Assembly (NCBI RefSeq): GCF_004117055.1
Contig: NZ_CP026363.1
Span: forward strand, 4,549,001-4,613,000
DNA length: 64,000 nt
Reading direction: 5' to 3'
Source of the DNA: Brevibacillus agri
Lineage (GTDB): Bacteria > Bacillota > Bacilli > Brevibacillales > Brevibacillaceae
Of this stretch, positions 24,866-33,947 are shown in pieces. Position 1 is the stretch's first letter. Each line of letters begins with the position of its first letter. The translations under genes and the position numbers were made by a program. The notes under the pieces were generated by a model, which ran no database searches, was not told where the DNA came from, and saw nothing but the letters and a program-made list of their open reading frames with translations.

Positions 24866-25296
24866 ATCTTACACATCCCTTCCTCTATTTCCAATTAATT
24901 GATATGCAGACTTGGTTATACTCTTAAATACTCTGCGTGCAAGATGATTCATAGACAAACGAATTTGTCGATGATCCAAAATACCCCGTCACGATTGCCT
25001 CCGCATCACTCCCCCGCTCGCTTCCGTATCCGCAAGTCGCCACGCCCTCACTAAACCGCGCCCATTCAACACCGCTTATCTTGACAATCCCCCCTCAAAA
25101 CTCCCCTTGTAATATCTCCAAACAAAACGAGTATGCATAACAATAACGCCCCCTAGTCCTGCTGTATAAAAATGGAACAAATTAATATACAAAATAACAA
25201 CCTCCTCTAACTCACTACCATCTCCACCCTTCGACAAATCTGCGGTTTCCGGCGGTTCCCCTGCACTCGTGGCCCTTTTTCATTACAAAATCCTTA
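24866..25296. other. 431-bp intergenic region, island right edge
   Basis: No gene seen. It holds a minus-strand promoter candidate for the truncated Ig-like gene (TTGCAC, 16 bases, TATAAC at about 24916-24943). It also has an inverted repeat GACAAA-CGAA-TTTGTC at 24954-24969. The plus strand from about 25080 to 25260 is notably poor in G. GC content returns to host level near 25380. Confidence 0.4.
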
Positions 25297-25325
25297 TTGA
25301 TAATAGTAATCATTCTCTATATAAT
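25297..25325 (+). promoter_or_regulatory. sigma-A promoter of the iron/heme uptake operon
   Basis: TTGATA (25297-25302), 17-base spacer, TATAAT (25320-25325). Confidence 0.8.
25298..25312. promoter_or_regulatory. Fur box 1
   Basis: TGATAATAGTAATCA matches the 7-1-7 Fur consensus TGATAATNATTATCA at 12 of 14 positions and covers the -35 element. Confidence 0.75.
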
Positions 25326-25340
25326 CAAGCCAAACGGTAT

Positions 25341-25355
25341 TGATTCTCATTATCA
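25341..25355. promoter_or_regulatory. Fur box 2
   Basis: TGATTCTCATTATCA matches the Fur consensus at 12 of 14 positions and lies just past the -10, before the ribosome site. Confidence 0.75.
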
Positions 25356-25375
25356 AAATCAGGAGGCTATACATA

Positions 25376-26386
25376 GTGAAGCAATCAGGATGGAAAATGG
25401 GCATGATTGCCCTACTTTTGACAAGCGCTGTCGGGTGCAGCAGTGCACAGTCTCCCGAACAGGCAACCACTCAGCAGAACCAAACCAGCGAACAACCGAG
25501 CCAAAACACCTCCACGCAAGCGGCATCCAGCGAGCAGGCTGCTCCCTCTGTCAGCATTGATGAGAAAAAGGCGGAAGAACTGCTCGCCCAGTTTCAAAAC
25601 CAAACTCCCACAAAAGTCGTGACCATCTCTGTCGCAATTACGGAAATTTTGCATGAACTCGGGATCGCCCCCGTAGGCGTACCGACGACGAGCAGCAAGC
25701 TGCCAGCGGCTCTGGACAGCGTTCCGCGCATCGGGACGTCGCACCAGCCGGACCTGGAGCAAATCGCGAAGCTGCAGCCGGAGTTCGTGCTCGGTCCGTC
25801 CTCGATCAAGGACAGCGTCGACAAAAAATTAAAGCCTGCCGGCACACCTACCGCTTACTTGCCTGTCGATTCCTTGGATGAGCTGAAATTGTCCACTGTC
25901 GTACTCGGACGGCTGTTCAAGCAAGAGGCAAAAGCAGAGCAGCTCCTGAGCAAAATTGCGGAGCAGGAAAAAAGCATCATCGAAACGACGAAGGGCAAAC
26001 CGACGCCAAAGGTGCTGTTCCTGTTCGGCTCGGCGGAAGCGCTCATGGTCATGAGCGACCAGACTTTCGCCGGAAGCATCGCGCACAACCTAGGAGCCGT
26101 CAACGTCGCTACCGACACGTTGAAGCAAACGCAAACGTACGCGCCGCTGAACATGGAGAGCATCGTCGCGGCCAACCCGGACGTGATTTTGCTCGTGGCG
26201 CACGGCGATCCGAATGCCGTAGCGAAAAAATTCGAAGAAGACGTGAAAAAGAACGGCGCCTGGGAAAAAATGAACGCCTTCAAAAACGGCAAAATGCAGT
26301 CGCTTGATTTCAGCACGTTCGGCACTGCCTCGATCGTCAACGCCCCTGCCGCCTACCAGCAGCTCGCGGAAATTCTGTACAAGTGA
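25376..26386 (+). CDS. iron/heme ABC transporter substrate-binding lipoprotein
   Basis: 336 residues, FecB/BtuF-type class III binding protein. The GTG start at 25376 is preferred because AGGAGG stands nine bases upstream. The signal ends in the lipobox SAVGC, followed by a Gln/Ser/Thr-rich linker of about 40 residues. The body shows VVTISVAITEILHELGIAPVG, DLEQIAKLQPEFVLGPSS and the Met/Asp hinge pattern of heme and siderophore receptors. IsdE-like heme binding is suggested by the HugZ-like gene in the same operon (inference). First gene behind two Fur boxes. Confidence 0.88.
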   Translation: MKQSGWKMGMIALLLTSAVGCSSAQSPEQATTQQNQTSEQPSQNTSTQAASSEQAAPSVSIDEKKAEELLAQFQNQTPTKVVTISVAITEILHELGIAPVGVPTTSSKLPAALDSVPRIGTSHQPDLEQIAKLQPEFVLGPSSIKDSVDKKLKPAGTPTAYLPVDSLDELKLSTVVLGRLFKQEAKAEQLLSKIAEQEKSIIETTKGKPTPKVLFLFGSAEALMVMSDQTFAGSIAHNLGAVNVATDTLKQTQTYAPLNMESIVAANPDVILLVAHGDPNAVAKKFEEDVKKNGAWEKMNAFKNGKMQSLDFSTFGTASIVNAPAAYQQLAEILYK

Positions 26387-26401
26387 TAAGGAGTTTTTGC
26401 A

Positions 26402-27397
26402 GTGAGCCAGAACCATTCAACCAGGAAACCAGTCCTTCTCAGCGTCGCTTGCCTGCTGCTCGTAGCGGCAATCGTCCTGTCTGTCGGGCTTGGGAGCGTG
26501 CAGCTCTCGCTGTGGGAAACGATGACGACCGTACTCGGCCAAGGCAATGAAGCCAACCATACGATTCTCTGGGACATTCGGATTCCCCGCGTGTTTCTCG
26601 CGCTGCTGATCGGGGCCAACCTCGCTGCGTCCGGGGCGCTGCTGCAAGCTGTCATGCAAAATCCGCTGGCTGATCCGGGGCTGACCGGGGTATCCAGCGG
26701 GGCAGCGGTCACGGTGTTGTTCATCATGCTGGTCGTCCCCGGTTATTCCGCGCTGATTCCGCTCTTTGCCATTGTCGGCGGGGGCATCGCAGCCGTGATG
26801 GTCTACTTGTGGGCCTGGAAAAAGCAAGGGGGCTTCACCCCGATCCGCATTATTTTGTCCGGTGTCGCCGTCAATGCTGTATTTGGCGGCGTCATCGGCC
26901 TGTTGTCCATCCTCTACAGCGACAAGCTGCCAGCGGCTCTGCAATGGATGAACGGAAGCCTGTCCGGGAAAAGCACAAGCGACGTGCTGACGATTCTCCC
27001 CTACTCGGTCGTCGGGTGGATCGCTGCGCTGATGTGTATCCGCCAGGCCAACATCTTGCGTCTCGGCGAGCAGGTCGCGCACAATCTCGGGCAAAACCTG
27101 AACCGGCTTCGCTTCACCCTGTCCCTGATCGCGGTCTACCTCGCGGCCATCTCCGTTTCGACCGTGGGCCTGGTCGGTTTCGTCGGGCTGATCGTCCCGC
27201 ACATGTCGCGCATGCTGATGGGCTCCGATTACCGGATGAACTTGCCGTTTGGACTCGTGCTCGGCTCGCTCGTCCTGCTTGTGGCAGACACGCTGGGCCG
27301 GACGCTTTTTGCTCCACTCGAAATTCCGGCGGGGATCGTCATGGCCATCGTCGGCGGGCCTTACTTCCTTTATCTGATGCGCAAAGGAGGAACGTGA
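26402..27397 (+). CDS. FecCD-family iron/heme ABC permease
   Basis: 331 residues with nine to ten predicted spans. FecCD stretches include IRIPRVFLALLIGANLAASG, LQAVMQNPLADPGLTGVSSGAA and GLVGFVGLIVPHMSRMLMG. A homodimer would form the channel. GTG start with AAGGAG upstream, 16 bases after the binding-protein stop. Feeds heme or siderophore iron from the binding lipoprotein to the cytoplasm, powered by the ATPase downstream. Confidence 0.92.
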   Translation: MSQNHSTRKPVLLSVACLLLVAAIVLSVGLGSVQLSLWETMTTVLGQGNEANHTILWDIRIPRVFLALLIGANLAASGALLQAVMQNPLADPGLTGVSSGAAVTVLFIMLVVPGYSALIPLFAIVGGGIAAVMVYLWAWKKQGGFTPIRIILSGVAVNAVFGGVIGLLSILYSDKLPAALQWMNGSLSGKSTSDVLTILPYSVVGWIAALMCIRQANILRLGEQVAHNLGQNLNRLRFTLSLIAVYLAAISVSTVGLVGFVGLIVPHMSRMLMGSDYRMNLPFGLVLGSLVLLVADTLGRTLFAPLEIPAGIVMAIVGGPYFLYLMRKGGT

Positions 27398-27398
27398 T

Positions 27399-28178
27399 GT
27401 GCTGAACGTGCAGTCAATGAACGTCTGTTACGGCAAAAAACGAATCGTAAATGACTTTTCGCTGGATATACATGAAGGAGAGATTGTCTCGCTCATCGGG
27501 CCAAACGGCTCCGGCAAATCGACGGTCCTCAAAGCCATCTCCCGGCTGATTCCTTGCGAGAGCGGCTCGGTGCGCATCGCAGGGGAGCCAGCCGACAACA
27601 TGAGCATGAAGCAGCTTTCCCGCATCATGTGCATGCTGTGCCAGTCCAACTCCTGTCCTTCGGATGTGACTGTCGAGGAGCTGGTCGGCTACGGTCGCGT
27701 CCCCCACAAAAAATGGTATGAACGGCTGGATGCAGCCGACTACGAAATCGTCGACTGGGCGTTGCAGCAAACAGGACTGGAAAGCTACCGGGGCCGCTAT
27801 CTCGCTTCTCTGTCGGGCGGGGAAGCCCAGCGCGCCTGGATCGCCATGGCCTTGGCCCAGAAGCCGAAGCTGCTGCTGCTCGATGAGCCGACGACGTATC
27901 TGGATATTGCCCACCAGCTCGATGTGCTTGAGCTGATCGCCAAGCTGAATCGGGAATTGAAGCTCACGGTTGTCATGGTGCTGCATGACTTGAATCACGC
28001 CAGCACCTACAGCGATAAAATTTGCGTCATCAAAGACGGGGACATTCGTGTTTTCGGCAAGCCTCAGGATGTGTTTACGCTGGAGCTGATCCGCAGCGTC
28101 TACGGGGTCGACACAGAAATCCGGTACGCGCCAGACAGCACCAGCCCGCGTATTCACGTCCTGAAAAAAGCGCAATAA
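27399..28178 (+). CDS. iron/heme ABC transporter ATP-binding protein
   Basis: 259 residues of the FepC/BtuD class. Walker A GPNGSGKST, Q-loop in MLCQSNS, signature LSGGEAQRA, Walker B LLLLDEPTTYLD and the H-loop in VLHDLNHAS are all intact. GTG start one base after the permease stop, so translation is coupled. It supplies energy to the FecCD permease. Confidence 0.93.
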   Translation: MLNVQSMNVCYGKKRIVNDFSLDIHEGEIVSLIGPNGSGKSTVLKAISRLIPCESGSVRIAGEPADNMSMKQLSRIMCMLCQSNSCPSDVTVEELVGYGRVPHKKWYERLDAADYEIVDWALQQTGLESYRGRYLASLSGGEAQRAWIAMALAQKPKLLLLDEPTTYLDIAHQLDVLELIAKLNRELKLTVVMVLHDLNHASTYSDKICVIKDGDIRVFGKPQDVFTLELIRSVYGVDTEIRYAPDSTSPRIHVLKKAQ

Positions 28179-28206
28179 AACTACAGGAAAAGCGAGGGAT
28201 GCTCGT

Positions 28207-28713
28207 ATGAAAGCAATGGCGAAGGAAGCGATGAAGGTCCAGTACCAAACGTTTGCTGCCGGAATGAAGACGCTCATGCTCAGCACGGTCGACGAGCATG
28301 GAAAGCCGTTTACCTCCTATGCCCCTTTTGTCAAAACCAACGGAAAGTTTTATATCTACATCAGCAAAATCGCCAACCATTATCGCTATCTGGAAGAAAC
28401 GCCGGCAGTCGATGCCATGCTGATTGAAGATGAAGCGAAGACGGCCAATCTGTTCGCCCGCCAGCGCGTCCGCTTCGTCTGCACAGCGAGAAATATCGGC
28501 AACGCGGACTGCGACGAGATTTTCGCGCTGTTCGAACAGCGCTTTGGCAAAAGCATGATGGATATGCTGCGCGGCCTCGACTTCTCCCTGTTTGAGCTGA
28601 CGCCATCCGAAGGCCGCTACGTCGCCGGATTTGGCCAGGCGTACGACATTGATCTTTCCGCCGACAAGTTCGAACACGTCAATCGCGACGGCCACACCCA
28701 AACCGCCAAATAA
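28207..28713 (+). CDS. HugZ-type heme-utilisation protein (split-barrel, PNPOx-like)
   Basis: 168-residue FMN-binding split-barrel fold protein resembling HugZ/HutZ, which bind or degrade heme in the cytoplasm. Visible stretches are MLSTVDEHGKPFTSYAPFV, FYIYISKIANHYRYLEETP, ARQRVRFVCTA and the C-terminal YVAGFGQAYDI. AGCGAGGGATG with the ATG at 28207. Its place directly behind a Fur-box-preceded ABC importer strengthens the idea that the cargo is heme and that iron is released here. Catalysis of heme breakage is not proved by sequence. Confidence 0.85.
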   Translation: MKAMAKEAMKVQYQTFAAGMKTLMLSTVDEHGKPFTSYAPFVKTNGKFYIYISKIANHYRYLEETPAVDAMLIEDEAKTANLFARQRVRFVCTARNIGNADCDEIFALFEQRFGKSMMDMLRGLDFSLFELTPSEGRYVAGFGQAYDIDLSADKFEHVNRDGHTQTAK

Positions 28714-28741
28714 TCATTCGCGCCAACAGGAGGGCAAATTC

Positions 28742-29218
28742 ATGACCAATTCAACGTATTCAACTGCACTGACACTCTGGCTCACGATCCAGGAAAGATT
28801 CCACAAGACAGCCAAAAGTATGCCGGAACAAGACTTGACGCTCGGGCTCGGCCCTGCCTCCATCGGGTATATGCTCAGACATAACGCCGAAGTGGAATAC
28901 ATGTTTGCCGAGTGGTTTTTCGGCCGCAGCATCCCGGCGGACGTGGAGCTACTGACGAAAAACGGCCCTGTCGAGGGGCGGCAGTTTACGAACTTGCAGG
29001 AGCTTGCCGATTTTATGACGGCTTCCAACGAGCATTTGCTCGAAGGCATGAAAAGCTTGTCCGAGGAAGCGTGGCATACGCCTGTCAATACGCCGCTCGG
29101 CAGCTCGACTCCGCTCGAAGCGCTGGGGCGTCTGATGTACCATACAGGCATCCACGCCGGACAGATTTCGCAAATCCAAAAAGCGTTTCATACAAGAGAA
29201 AAAGAGCGCACGCACTAA
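28742..29218 (+). CDS. DinB-family protein
   Basis: 158 residues in a four-helix bundle of the DinB/YfiT superfamily. His residues at the usual metal positions are MLRHNAEVEYMFAEW near the first third and YHTGIHAGQISQI near the end, which probably bind a divalent metal. AGGAGG lies upstream of the ATG at 28742. Related proteins act as thiol transferases (bacillithiol, mycothiol). Last gene of the iron/heme operon, 28 bases after the HugZ gene; its role with heme is unknown. Confidence 0.82.
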   Translation: MTNSTYSTALTLWLTIQERFHKTAKSMPEQDLTLGLGPASIGYMLRHNAEVEYMFAEWFFGRSIPADVELLTKNGPVEGRQFTNLQELADFMTASNEHLLEGMKSLSEEAWHTPVNTPLGSSTPLEALGRLMYHTGIHAGQISQIQKAFHTREKERTH

Positions 29219-29235
29219 AGCGCCCTATTCACGCA

Positions 29236-29275
29236 AAAAGCGCCCCCATCCGACCTGGAAAGGAGGCGCTTTTTT
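29236..29275 (+). terminator. terminator of the iron/heme operon
   Basis: AAAAGCGCC (29236-29244) pairs with GGCGCTTTT (29265-29273) followed by T. It can also act on the convergent M20 gene. Confidence 0.8.
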
Positions 29276-29295
29276 CATGCTTGGGTTTAACATTT

Positions 29296-30477
29296 TTACA
29301 TGACGATTTTTCTCGCCGCGTTGACGAACATTTTCACGCCGACTTCCAGCGCATCCTCGTCGATGGTAAAGCGCGGGTGATGGTGCGGATACGTAATGCC
29401 TTTTTCCTTGTTGCCGGCAGCGACGTAGAAAAAGCAGCCTGGCGCTTTTTGCTGGAACGCCGAGAAATCCTCGCCGCCCATGGTCGGGCGCATATGCTCC
29501 ACCCACTCCGCTCCCAGCGATTCCACGACTACTTCTTCCATCAAGCGGGTCACTTCCTCGTCGTTGATGACCGGACGGTAGCCGAACTCGTACTTGAACT
29601 TGTAGCTTGCGCCGTGCGCTTCCGTAATCCCTTTGATGACGCGCTCCATCAGGCCGGGAACGGATTCGCGCAGCGTCTGGTCAAAGCTGCGCACTGTCCC
29701 GCAAATTTCCACTGTGCCCGGAATGACGTTGTGTGTCGTGCCGCCCACAAATTGCGTCACGGACAAGACGAGGTTGTCGAGCGGGTCGGCGTTGCGCGAG
29801 ACGATGTGCTGCAGGTTGGTCACCACTTGCGCCGCAACCGCGATGCTGTCGATCGTCTCGTGCGGAAGAGCCGCGTGCCCGCCTTTTCCGAGCACGGTAA
29901 TCCAGAACGTATCAGGAGCTGCCATCATCGGCCCAGGGCAAATGCCTACGGTGCCGTACTCCATCGTCGCCCACAGATGCGTACCGATCACGATGTCCAC
30001 GCCATCCATGACTCCCGCCTGCACCATTTCCTCCGCGCCGCCCGGAAATACTTCTTCCGCGTGCTGGAACAAAAAGCGCACCTCGCCTTTGATCTGGTCC
30101 TTCATCCCGGACAAAATTTTCGCGGTTCCGAGCAGCATCGACGTATGGCCGTCATGTCCGCACGCATGCATCACGCCCGGATTTTTCGAGACGAACTCAA
30201 ACGTGTTTTCTTCCGTAATCGGCAAAGCGTCCATGTCGGCGCGCATCGCCAGCACTTTTCCCGGCTGCGAACCGATCAGGCGGGCCATTACGCTGTTTTT
30301 CGTCGGCCGACTCACTTCCAGATTGCCAAAAGACAGAAGCGTCTCGTACACGAACTGCGCTGTTTTCTCTTCGTGAAAAGACAGTTCGGGATGCTCGTGC
30401 AAATAGCGTCTCCACGCGATTACTTGCTCTTTGACCGCCTCTGCCGCCTGATTCAATGTTGTTGCTGTCGCTGTCAT
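29296..30477 (-). CDS. M20-family amidohydrolase (aminoacylase type)
   Basis: 393-residue di-zinc amidohydrolase of the M20D class (aminoacylase, hippuricase, IAA-amino-acid hydrolase). The metal-binding stretches are HACGHDGHTSM, FLFQHAEEVFPGGAEEM and GGEDFSAFQQ, with the dimerisation lid in between (GKGGHAALPHETIDSI). It cleaves N-acyl amino acids. Minus strand, following the N-carbamoyl-amino-acid hydrolase-like gene by about 100 bases, so the two are likely co-transcribed. Confidence 0.9.
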   Translation of the reverse strand: MTATATTLNQAAEAVKEQVIAWRRYLHEHPELSFHEEKTAQFVYETLLSFGNLEVSRPTKNSVMARLIGSQPGKVLAMRADMDALPITEENTFEFVSKNPGVMHACGHDGHTSMLLGTAKILSGMKDQIKGEVRFLFQHAEEVFPGGAEEMVQAGVMDGVDIVIGTHLWATMEYGTVGICPGPMMAAPDTFWITVLGKGGHAALPHETIDSIAVAAQVVTNLQHIVSRNADPLDNLVLSVTQFVGGTTHNVIPGTVEICGTVRSFDQTLRESVPGLMERVIKGITEAHGASYKFKYEFGYRPVINDEEVTRLMEEVVVESLGAEWVEHMRPTMGGEDFSAFQQKAPGCFFYVAAGNKEKGITYPHHHPRFTIDEDALEVGVKMFVNAARKIVM

Positions 30478-30579
30478 CCGGTTCTCCTCCTCGTTCGGTG
30501 CGCTTTTTGCCCGTCGTCGCCAAGCTGCCGAACCCTCGTCTCTTTTGTTTGTACGCCTGTTGCTTTTCCGTCAGTCTCT

Positions 30580-31809
30580 CTATATTTGCTTCGCCAAAGC
30601 CAGCACGGTGCGGTACAGCACGTTGGCTCCGTCCGCGCAATCCTCAATTGTCGAATACTCGGCCGGATTGTGGCTGATACCGTCTTTGGAGCGAATGAAA
30701 ATCATGCCGACCGGACACAGGTCAACCAGTTGCATGCAGTCGTGGCCTGCGCCGCTCGGCAACCGGAACACCTCCAAACCTTCCTGGGCACACGCCTCTG
30801 CCGCCGCCTGCTGGATGCTCTCGGAGCATACGGCAGGAGCGATCCGCTGCAACAATTCCACTTTCAGCGTCACGTTCCGCTCGGCACAGATCGTTTTCGC
30901 CCGCTCGATTATGCGCTGCTCGACCTGATCGCGAACCGCTTCGTCCACATCGCGCAAGTCGAGCGAAAACTCTACCCGGCCCGGAATGACGTTGACTCCG
31001 CCAGGGAACGCCTGCACCTGTCCAACCGTCCCTACGCTTGTGCCCGTCCGCGCCGCCTCTTCCTCGATAGCAAGCATCACGAGCGCTGCCGCAGCCAGCG
31101 GATCGCGGCGCAAGTTCATCGGCGTAGCTCCAGCGTGGCCCGCTTCGCCCTCCAGCACGAATTTCATCCAGAGCGGTCCTGCGACACCCGTCACGATCCC
31201 GACGGACAAATCGCGGCTTTCCAGCACCTTGCCCTGCTCGATGTGCAGCTCCACGTACGCTTTGACGCTGCCGGGCGTGCGCGCCGCCTGACCTGTCTGA
31301 TCCGGGTCCAATCCGACCTGGCGCATGGCTTCGGCAATCGTGATGCCGTCCTTGTCCGCCTGCTCCAGCTCGCTGCGCTTAATCAGCCCGGCGATCCCGC
31401 GGCTGCCGATCATGCCGTAGCCGAAGCGCGTGCCCTCTTCATCCGTGAAAGCGATCACTTCAATCGGATGCTCGGTCTCTATGCCTTGTTCCTGCATCGT
31501 CTGCAAAATTTCTACGCCTGCCAAAACGCCAAGCGGCCCGTCGAAATCTCCGCCATTCGGTACGGAGTCGATGTGCGAGCCTACGAGAACAACAGGTGCC
31601 GCAGGGTTTTTCCCCTCTTTTCGCCCAATCAGATTGCCTACCGCATCTTCGCGAACTGCCAGTCCCGCTTCCTTCATGAAGCCGGCGACGATGTCTTTTG
31701 CTGCCCGTTCCTCAGGTGTAAATGACAGCCTCGTTACCCCTCCGGCCTCCTGGGCGCCAATCTTGCCTACCTGCCCTAGTCGGTCCCACAATCGGTCCGC
31801 ATTAATCAT
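30580..31809 (-). CDS. N-carbamoyl-L-amino acid hydrolase / allantoate amidohydrolase family
   Basis: 409-residue member of the HyuC/AllC branch of M20. Zn-binding residues are in [35 protein letters not shown] and [11 protein letters not shown], with a late [10 protein letters not shown]. It hydrolyses N-carbamoyl amino acids or allantoate/ureidoglycine, releasing ammonia. No other hydantoin or purine-breakdown genes are present, so the substrate is open. An inverted repeat upstream and the regulator gene beyond suggest local control. Confidence 0.88.
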   Translation of the reverse strand: MINADRLWDRLGQVGKIGAQEAGGVTRLSFTPEERAAKDIVAGFMKEAGLAVREDAVGNLIGRKEGKNPAAPVVLVGSHIDSVPNGGDFDGPLGVLAGVEILQTMQEQGIETEHPIEVIAFTDEEGTRFGYGMIGSRGIAGLIKRSELEQADKDGITIAEAMRQVGLDPDQTGQAARTPGSVKAYVELHIEQGKVLESRDLSVGIVTGVAGPLWMKFVLEGEAGHAGATPMNLRRDPLAAAALVMLAIEEEAARTGTSVGTVGQVQAFPGGVNVIPGRVEFSLDLRDVDEAVRDQVEQRIIERAKTICAERNVTLKVELLQRIAPAVCSESIQQAAAEACAQEGLEVFRLPSGAGHDCMQLVDLCPVGMIFIRSKDGISHNPAEYSTIEDCADGANVLYRTVLALAKQI

Positions 31810-31877
31810 GACAAGAGACTCCTCCTTCGTAAAACCGTCTATTAACGGTTGATTTACGGCTATGTCCCTAATTGTAT

Positions 31878-31892
31878 AATAGTCTGTCTATT
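31878..31892. promoter_or_regulatory. inverted repeat, possible operator of the amidohydrolase pair
   Basis: AATAG-TCTGT-CTATT, a perfect 5-bp inverted repeat about 70 bases upstream of the hydrolase start, in an AT-rich promoter-like region. The cognate protein may be the regulator encoded upstream. Confidence 0.4.
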
Positions 31893-31946
31893 TTGAAAAG
31901 GAGAAAAGCCTGCGTCATGCTGATTTTTCCAGTTGGTTTTCACGGA

Positions 31947-31985
31947 AAAAGGCGTGCAAATGCGCTTGCTCGTTGCACGCCTTTT
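31947..31985. terminator. terminator of the three-part regulator gene
   Basis: AAAAGGCGTGCAA (31947-31959) pairs perfectly with TTGCACGCCTTTT (31973-31985). It separates the regulator from the hydrolase operon. Confidence 0.85.
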
Positions 31986-32036
31986 CTATGTTCACGATTG
32001 CAATTGGTTGAGTAGAGAGGCAGGCCCCCTAGCTTC

Positions 32037-33353
32037 TCAAAAATGGATCCGGTACACCTTGCGCGGACGCCCCCGCGGATGCGGGTTTTCCTCCCCGACC
32101 ACCTGCGCGATGCCCTTCGATTCCAGCTCGATCAAAATGCGGCGGGCGCTGCGCGGCTGAATCTGCATGTGCGAAGCCAGCTCGTGCGCGTTGATCTCCT
32201 GCTTGCCCCGCTTTTTCAAGATCGACTCCAGCTTCGACAGCGTCATGACGCTCAGCGAAGTAAGCTGGCTCAACTCCTGCAGCTTCTTCGAGTCGTACCG
32301 ATAGGCGATCTGCTCGTCGCGTCCGAGCGGCCCCACGACGCTTTTGTCGTCCAGGAAAACCATCCAGTTGCCCGCGCCCCGCTCCTTGGCGTGCAAAAGC
32401 GCAGTGCCGCCGTGGATTTCCGCTTCGTACGCCGTCTTGCCGATCCCGATTCCGCACGTCACCAGATCGGCGCGAATCCCGAACAGCTCCTCCAGGTCGG
32501 GGATCGTCGCATAGTCGCCGGTGACTTCCTGCACTTTTCCGCGCGTCGTGAAAATGACGTAGCGCCCCGGCCCCGCCGTCTTCAGCGAGCCTTGCAAATA
32601 CCTGGCGTAGCGCAACAGCTTTTCCATCGTCTTGATCTCGGCGTTTTGCCATTCGTCCGTGGAAAAACTCCCGCCTGCCAGCTCCCGAAACGGATCAATC
32701 TCCATCATCTGCACAGCGATTTGCGTGTCTTTGAAATGCAGCATCTCATGCGTGCGCAAAAGCATGTGGACGACCGACAGCACGCCCGCTCGCGTCGGCA
32801 CGACGCGATGCACGGGAACGCCTCTGCGCACAAGCTCCAGCTCTGCCGTCCGCAGGCAGGTCACCGCCGCCTTCGTCTTGCCTTCCTTCCACAATGCCTC
32901 ATGAAAATCCGCCAGCTCATTGGCAGAGATCGCACCTTCGTAATGCTTCAGCCATTTGTAGCCTTCCGCGATTCCCGCTTCCATGAGAAAATGCCCCAGC
33001 TCCTCGCCCGAAAACGTATCGAAGCTCACCTCATCCACGCGAATCCCGAGCTGATGGGACAGATGCAGCAAGGTCCGGTACAGGCTCGCGCCAATATGCG
33101 GCACATACGCCATCGGCACCTGGATTTTTCCGGTCTGGCTCGCCATCGCATAAGGAACCTGACCCGAGAAAAGCCACATGTCCACCTCATCCAGATGCGC
33201 CATGAGCAGCTCGACGATTTCCTCTTCTCTCCAATACACAATCGGCAAGCATTCGATCTCGGGAAACTCCTGCATGACCGATTGGATAATCACAAGCGAA
33301 TCATCCGCGCCGATCACGCCTAGTCGCAGCTTCAATACACGTCCCTCTTTCAC
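32037..33353 (-). CDS. multi-domain transcriptional regulator with cyclase-like middle domain
   Basis: 438 residues, not assigned to a named family. Residues about 6-110 resemble a ligand-binding Rossmann-like domain (LKLRLGVIGADDSLVIIQSV). About 215-355 look like a degenerate GGDEF/nucleotide-cyclase-like domain (CGIGIGKTAYEAEIHGGTAL, MVFLDD), as in some PucR/CdaR-type regulators. About 375-438 form a winged helix ending in the basic stretch HPRGRPRKVYRIHF. It probably senses a small molecule and controls the amidohydrolase genes downstream (inference). A GTG at 33353 with AGGA upstream or a TTG at 33335 behind GAGGG could start it; I cannot decide. Confidence 0.65.
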   Translation of the reverse strand: MKEGRVLKLRLGVIGADDSLVIIQSVMQEFPEIECLPIVYWREEEIVELLMAHLDEVDMWLFSGQVPYAMASQTGKIQVPMAYVPHIGASLYRTLLHLSHQLGIRVDEVSFDTFSGEELGHFLMEAGIAEGYKWLKHYEGAISANELADFHEALWKEGKTKAAVTCLRTAELELVRRGVPVHRVVPTRAGVLSVVHMLLRTHEMLHFKDTQIAVQMMEIDPFRELAGGSFSTDEWQNAEIKTMEKLLRYARYLQGSLKTAGPGRYVIFTTRGKVQEVTGDYATIPDLEELFGIRADLVTCGIGIGKTAYEAEIHGGTALLHAKERGAGNWMVFLDDKSVVGPLGRDEQIAYRYDSKKLQELSQLTSLSVMTLSKLESILKKRGKQEINAHELASHMQIQPRSARRILIELESKGIAQVVGEENPHPRGRPRKVYRIHF

Positions 33354-33407
33354 AGCGTTTTTTCCTAGAATAGCAAAAATATGCCCGCACTTACAGCCAC
33401 CCCCGCC

Positions 33408-33947
33408 TCATCCGCGGCTGACCAGCCCTCCTGCCGCCTGCCCGAGCCAGTGCGCAGCGTACAAAATCGGCACGGCCAGCAAGCAGAACGGCAGCGTACT
33501 CCAGACGAGCGGCCACGTAAGCACCCCTGCTTCAAACAGGCGGACATAGGTGTAGACGCTGTACGGCAAAACGAGCACGACTGCCGTCACGACGCCCGGT
33601 GTGTACGTGCGCAGCGCAATCGTGTGTCCGATGTGCGTGAAAACGTGCAAAAACATAACGTGCAGGCAGACGAGAAAAAACGGCAAGTACGTCCCGAGCG
33701 GCAGCGTGGCAGCCGCAAGCACGACGGCAGCGGCGAGGACGGCGAAGACGCACGTGACGGCTACGGCAAACTGCGCGGTGTTCATCGCAAGCGACGGCTC
33801 CACGAACTTTTGCAGCCAACTCGGCAGCGCGCGCAAAACCTGCTCCCGCTTCTGCGCAAGCCAGCCCTCGACCGTGATGATTTCCTCCAGATCGTGAAAC
33901 ACAAACACGACCAGCAACAGCCAGATCAGATTCACAAGCTCACTCAT
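33408..33947 (-). CDS. HXXEE-domain membrane protein
   Basis: 179 residues with five predicted membrane spans. The N-terminal FVFHDLEEII carries the HxxEE motif that names the family, and a later HVFTHIGHTIALR supplies two more His, so a metal site within the membrane is plausible. Function unknown. Its start overlaps the end of the TetR gene by eight bases, so it is the likely target of that regulator and might act in export or modification of a toxic compound (inference). Confidence 0.82.
   Translation of the reverse strand: MSELVNLIWLLLVVFVFHDLEEIITVEGWLAQKREQVLRALPSWLQKFVEPSLAMNTAQFAVAVTCVFAVLAAAVVLAAATLPLGTYLPFFLVCLHVMFLHVFTHIGHTIALRTYTPGVVTAVVLVLPYSVYTYVRLFEAGVLTWPLVWSTLPFCLLAVPILYAAHWLGQAAGGLVSRG

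Noticed and set aside
20346-25296. Prophage or integrative element
   Set aside because: No integrase, phage structural or conjugation gene is present and no attachment repeats are evident; only the base composition and a dead IS mark it.
28912-31725. 937-codon plus-strand open frame
   Set aside because: Antisense to two M20-family genes with intact metal motifs; its composition is Arg/His-rich as usual for a shadow frame in GC-rich DNA.
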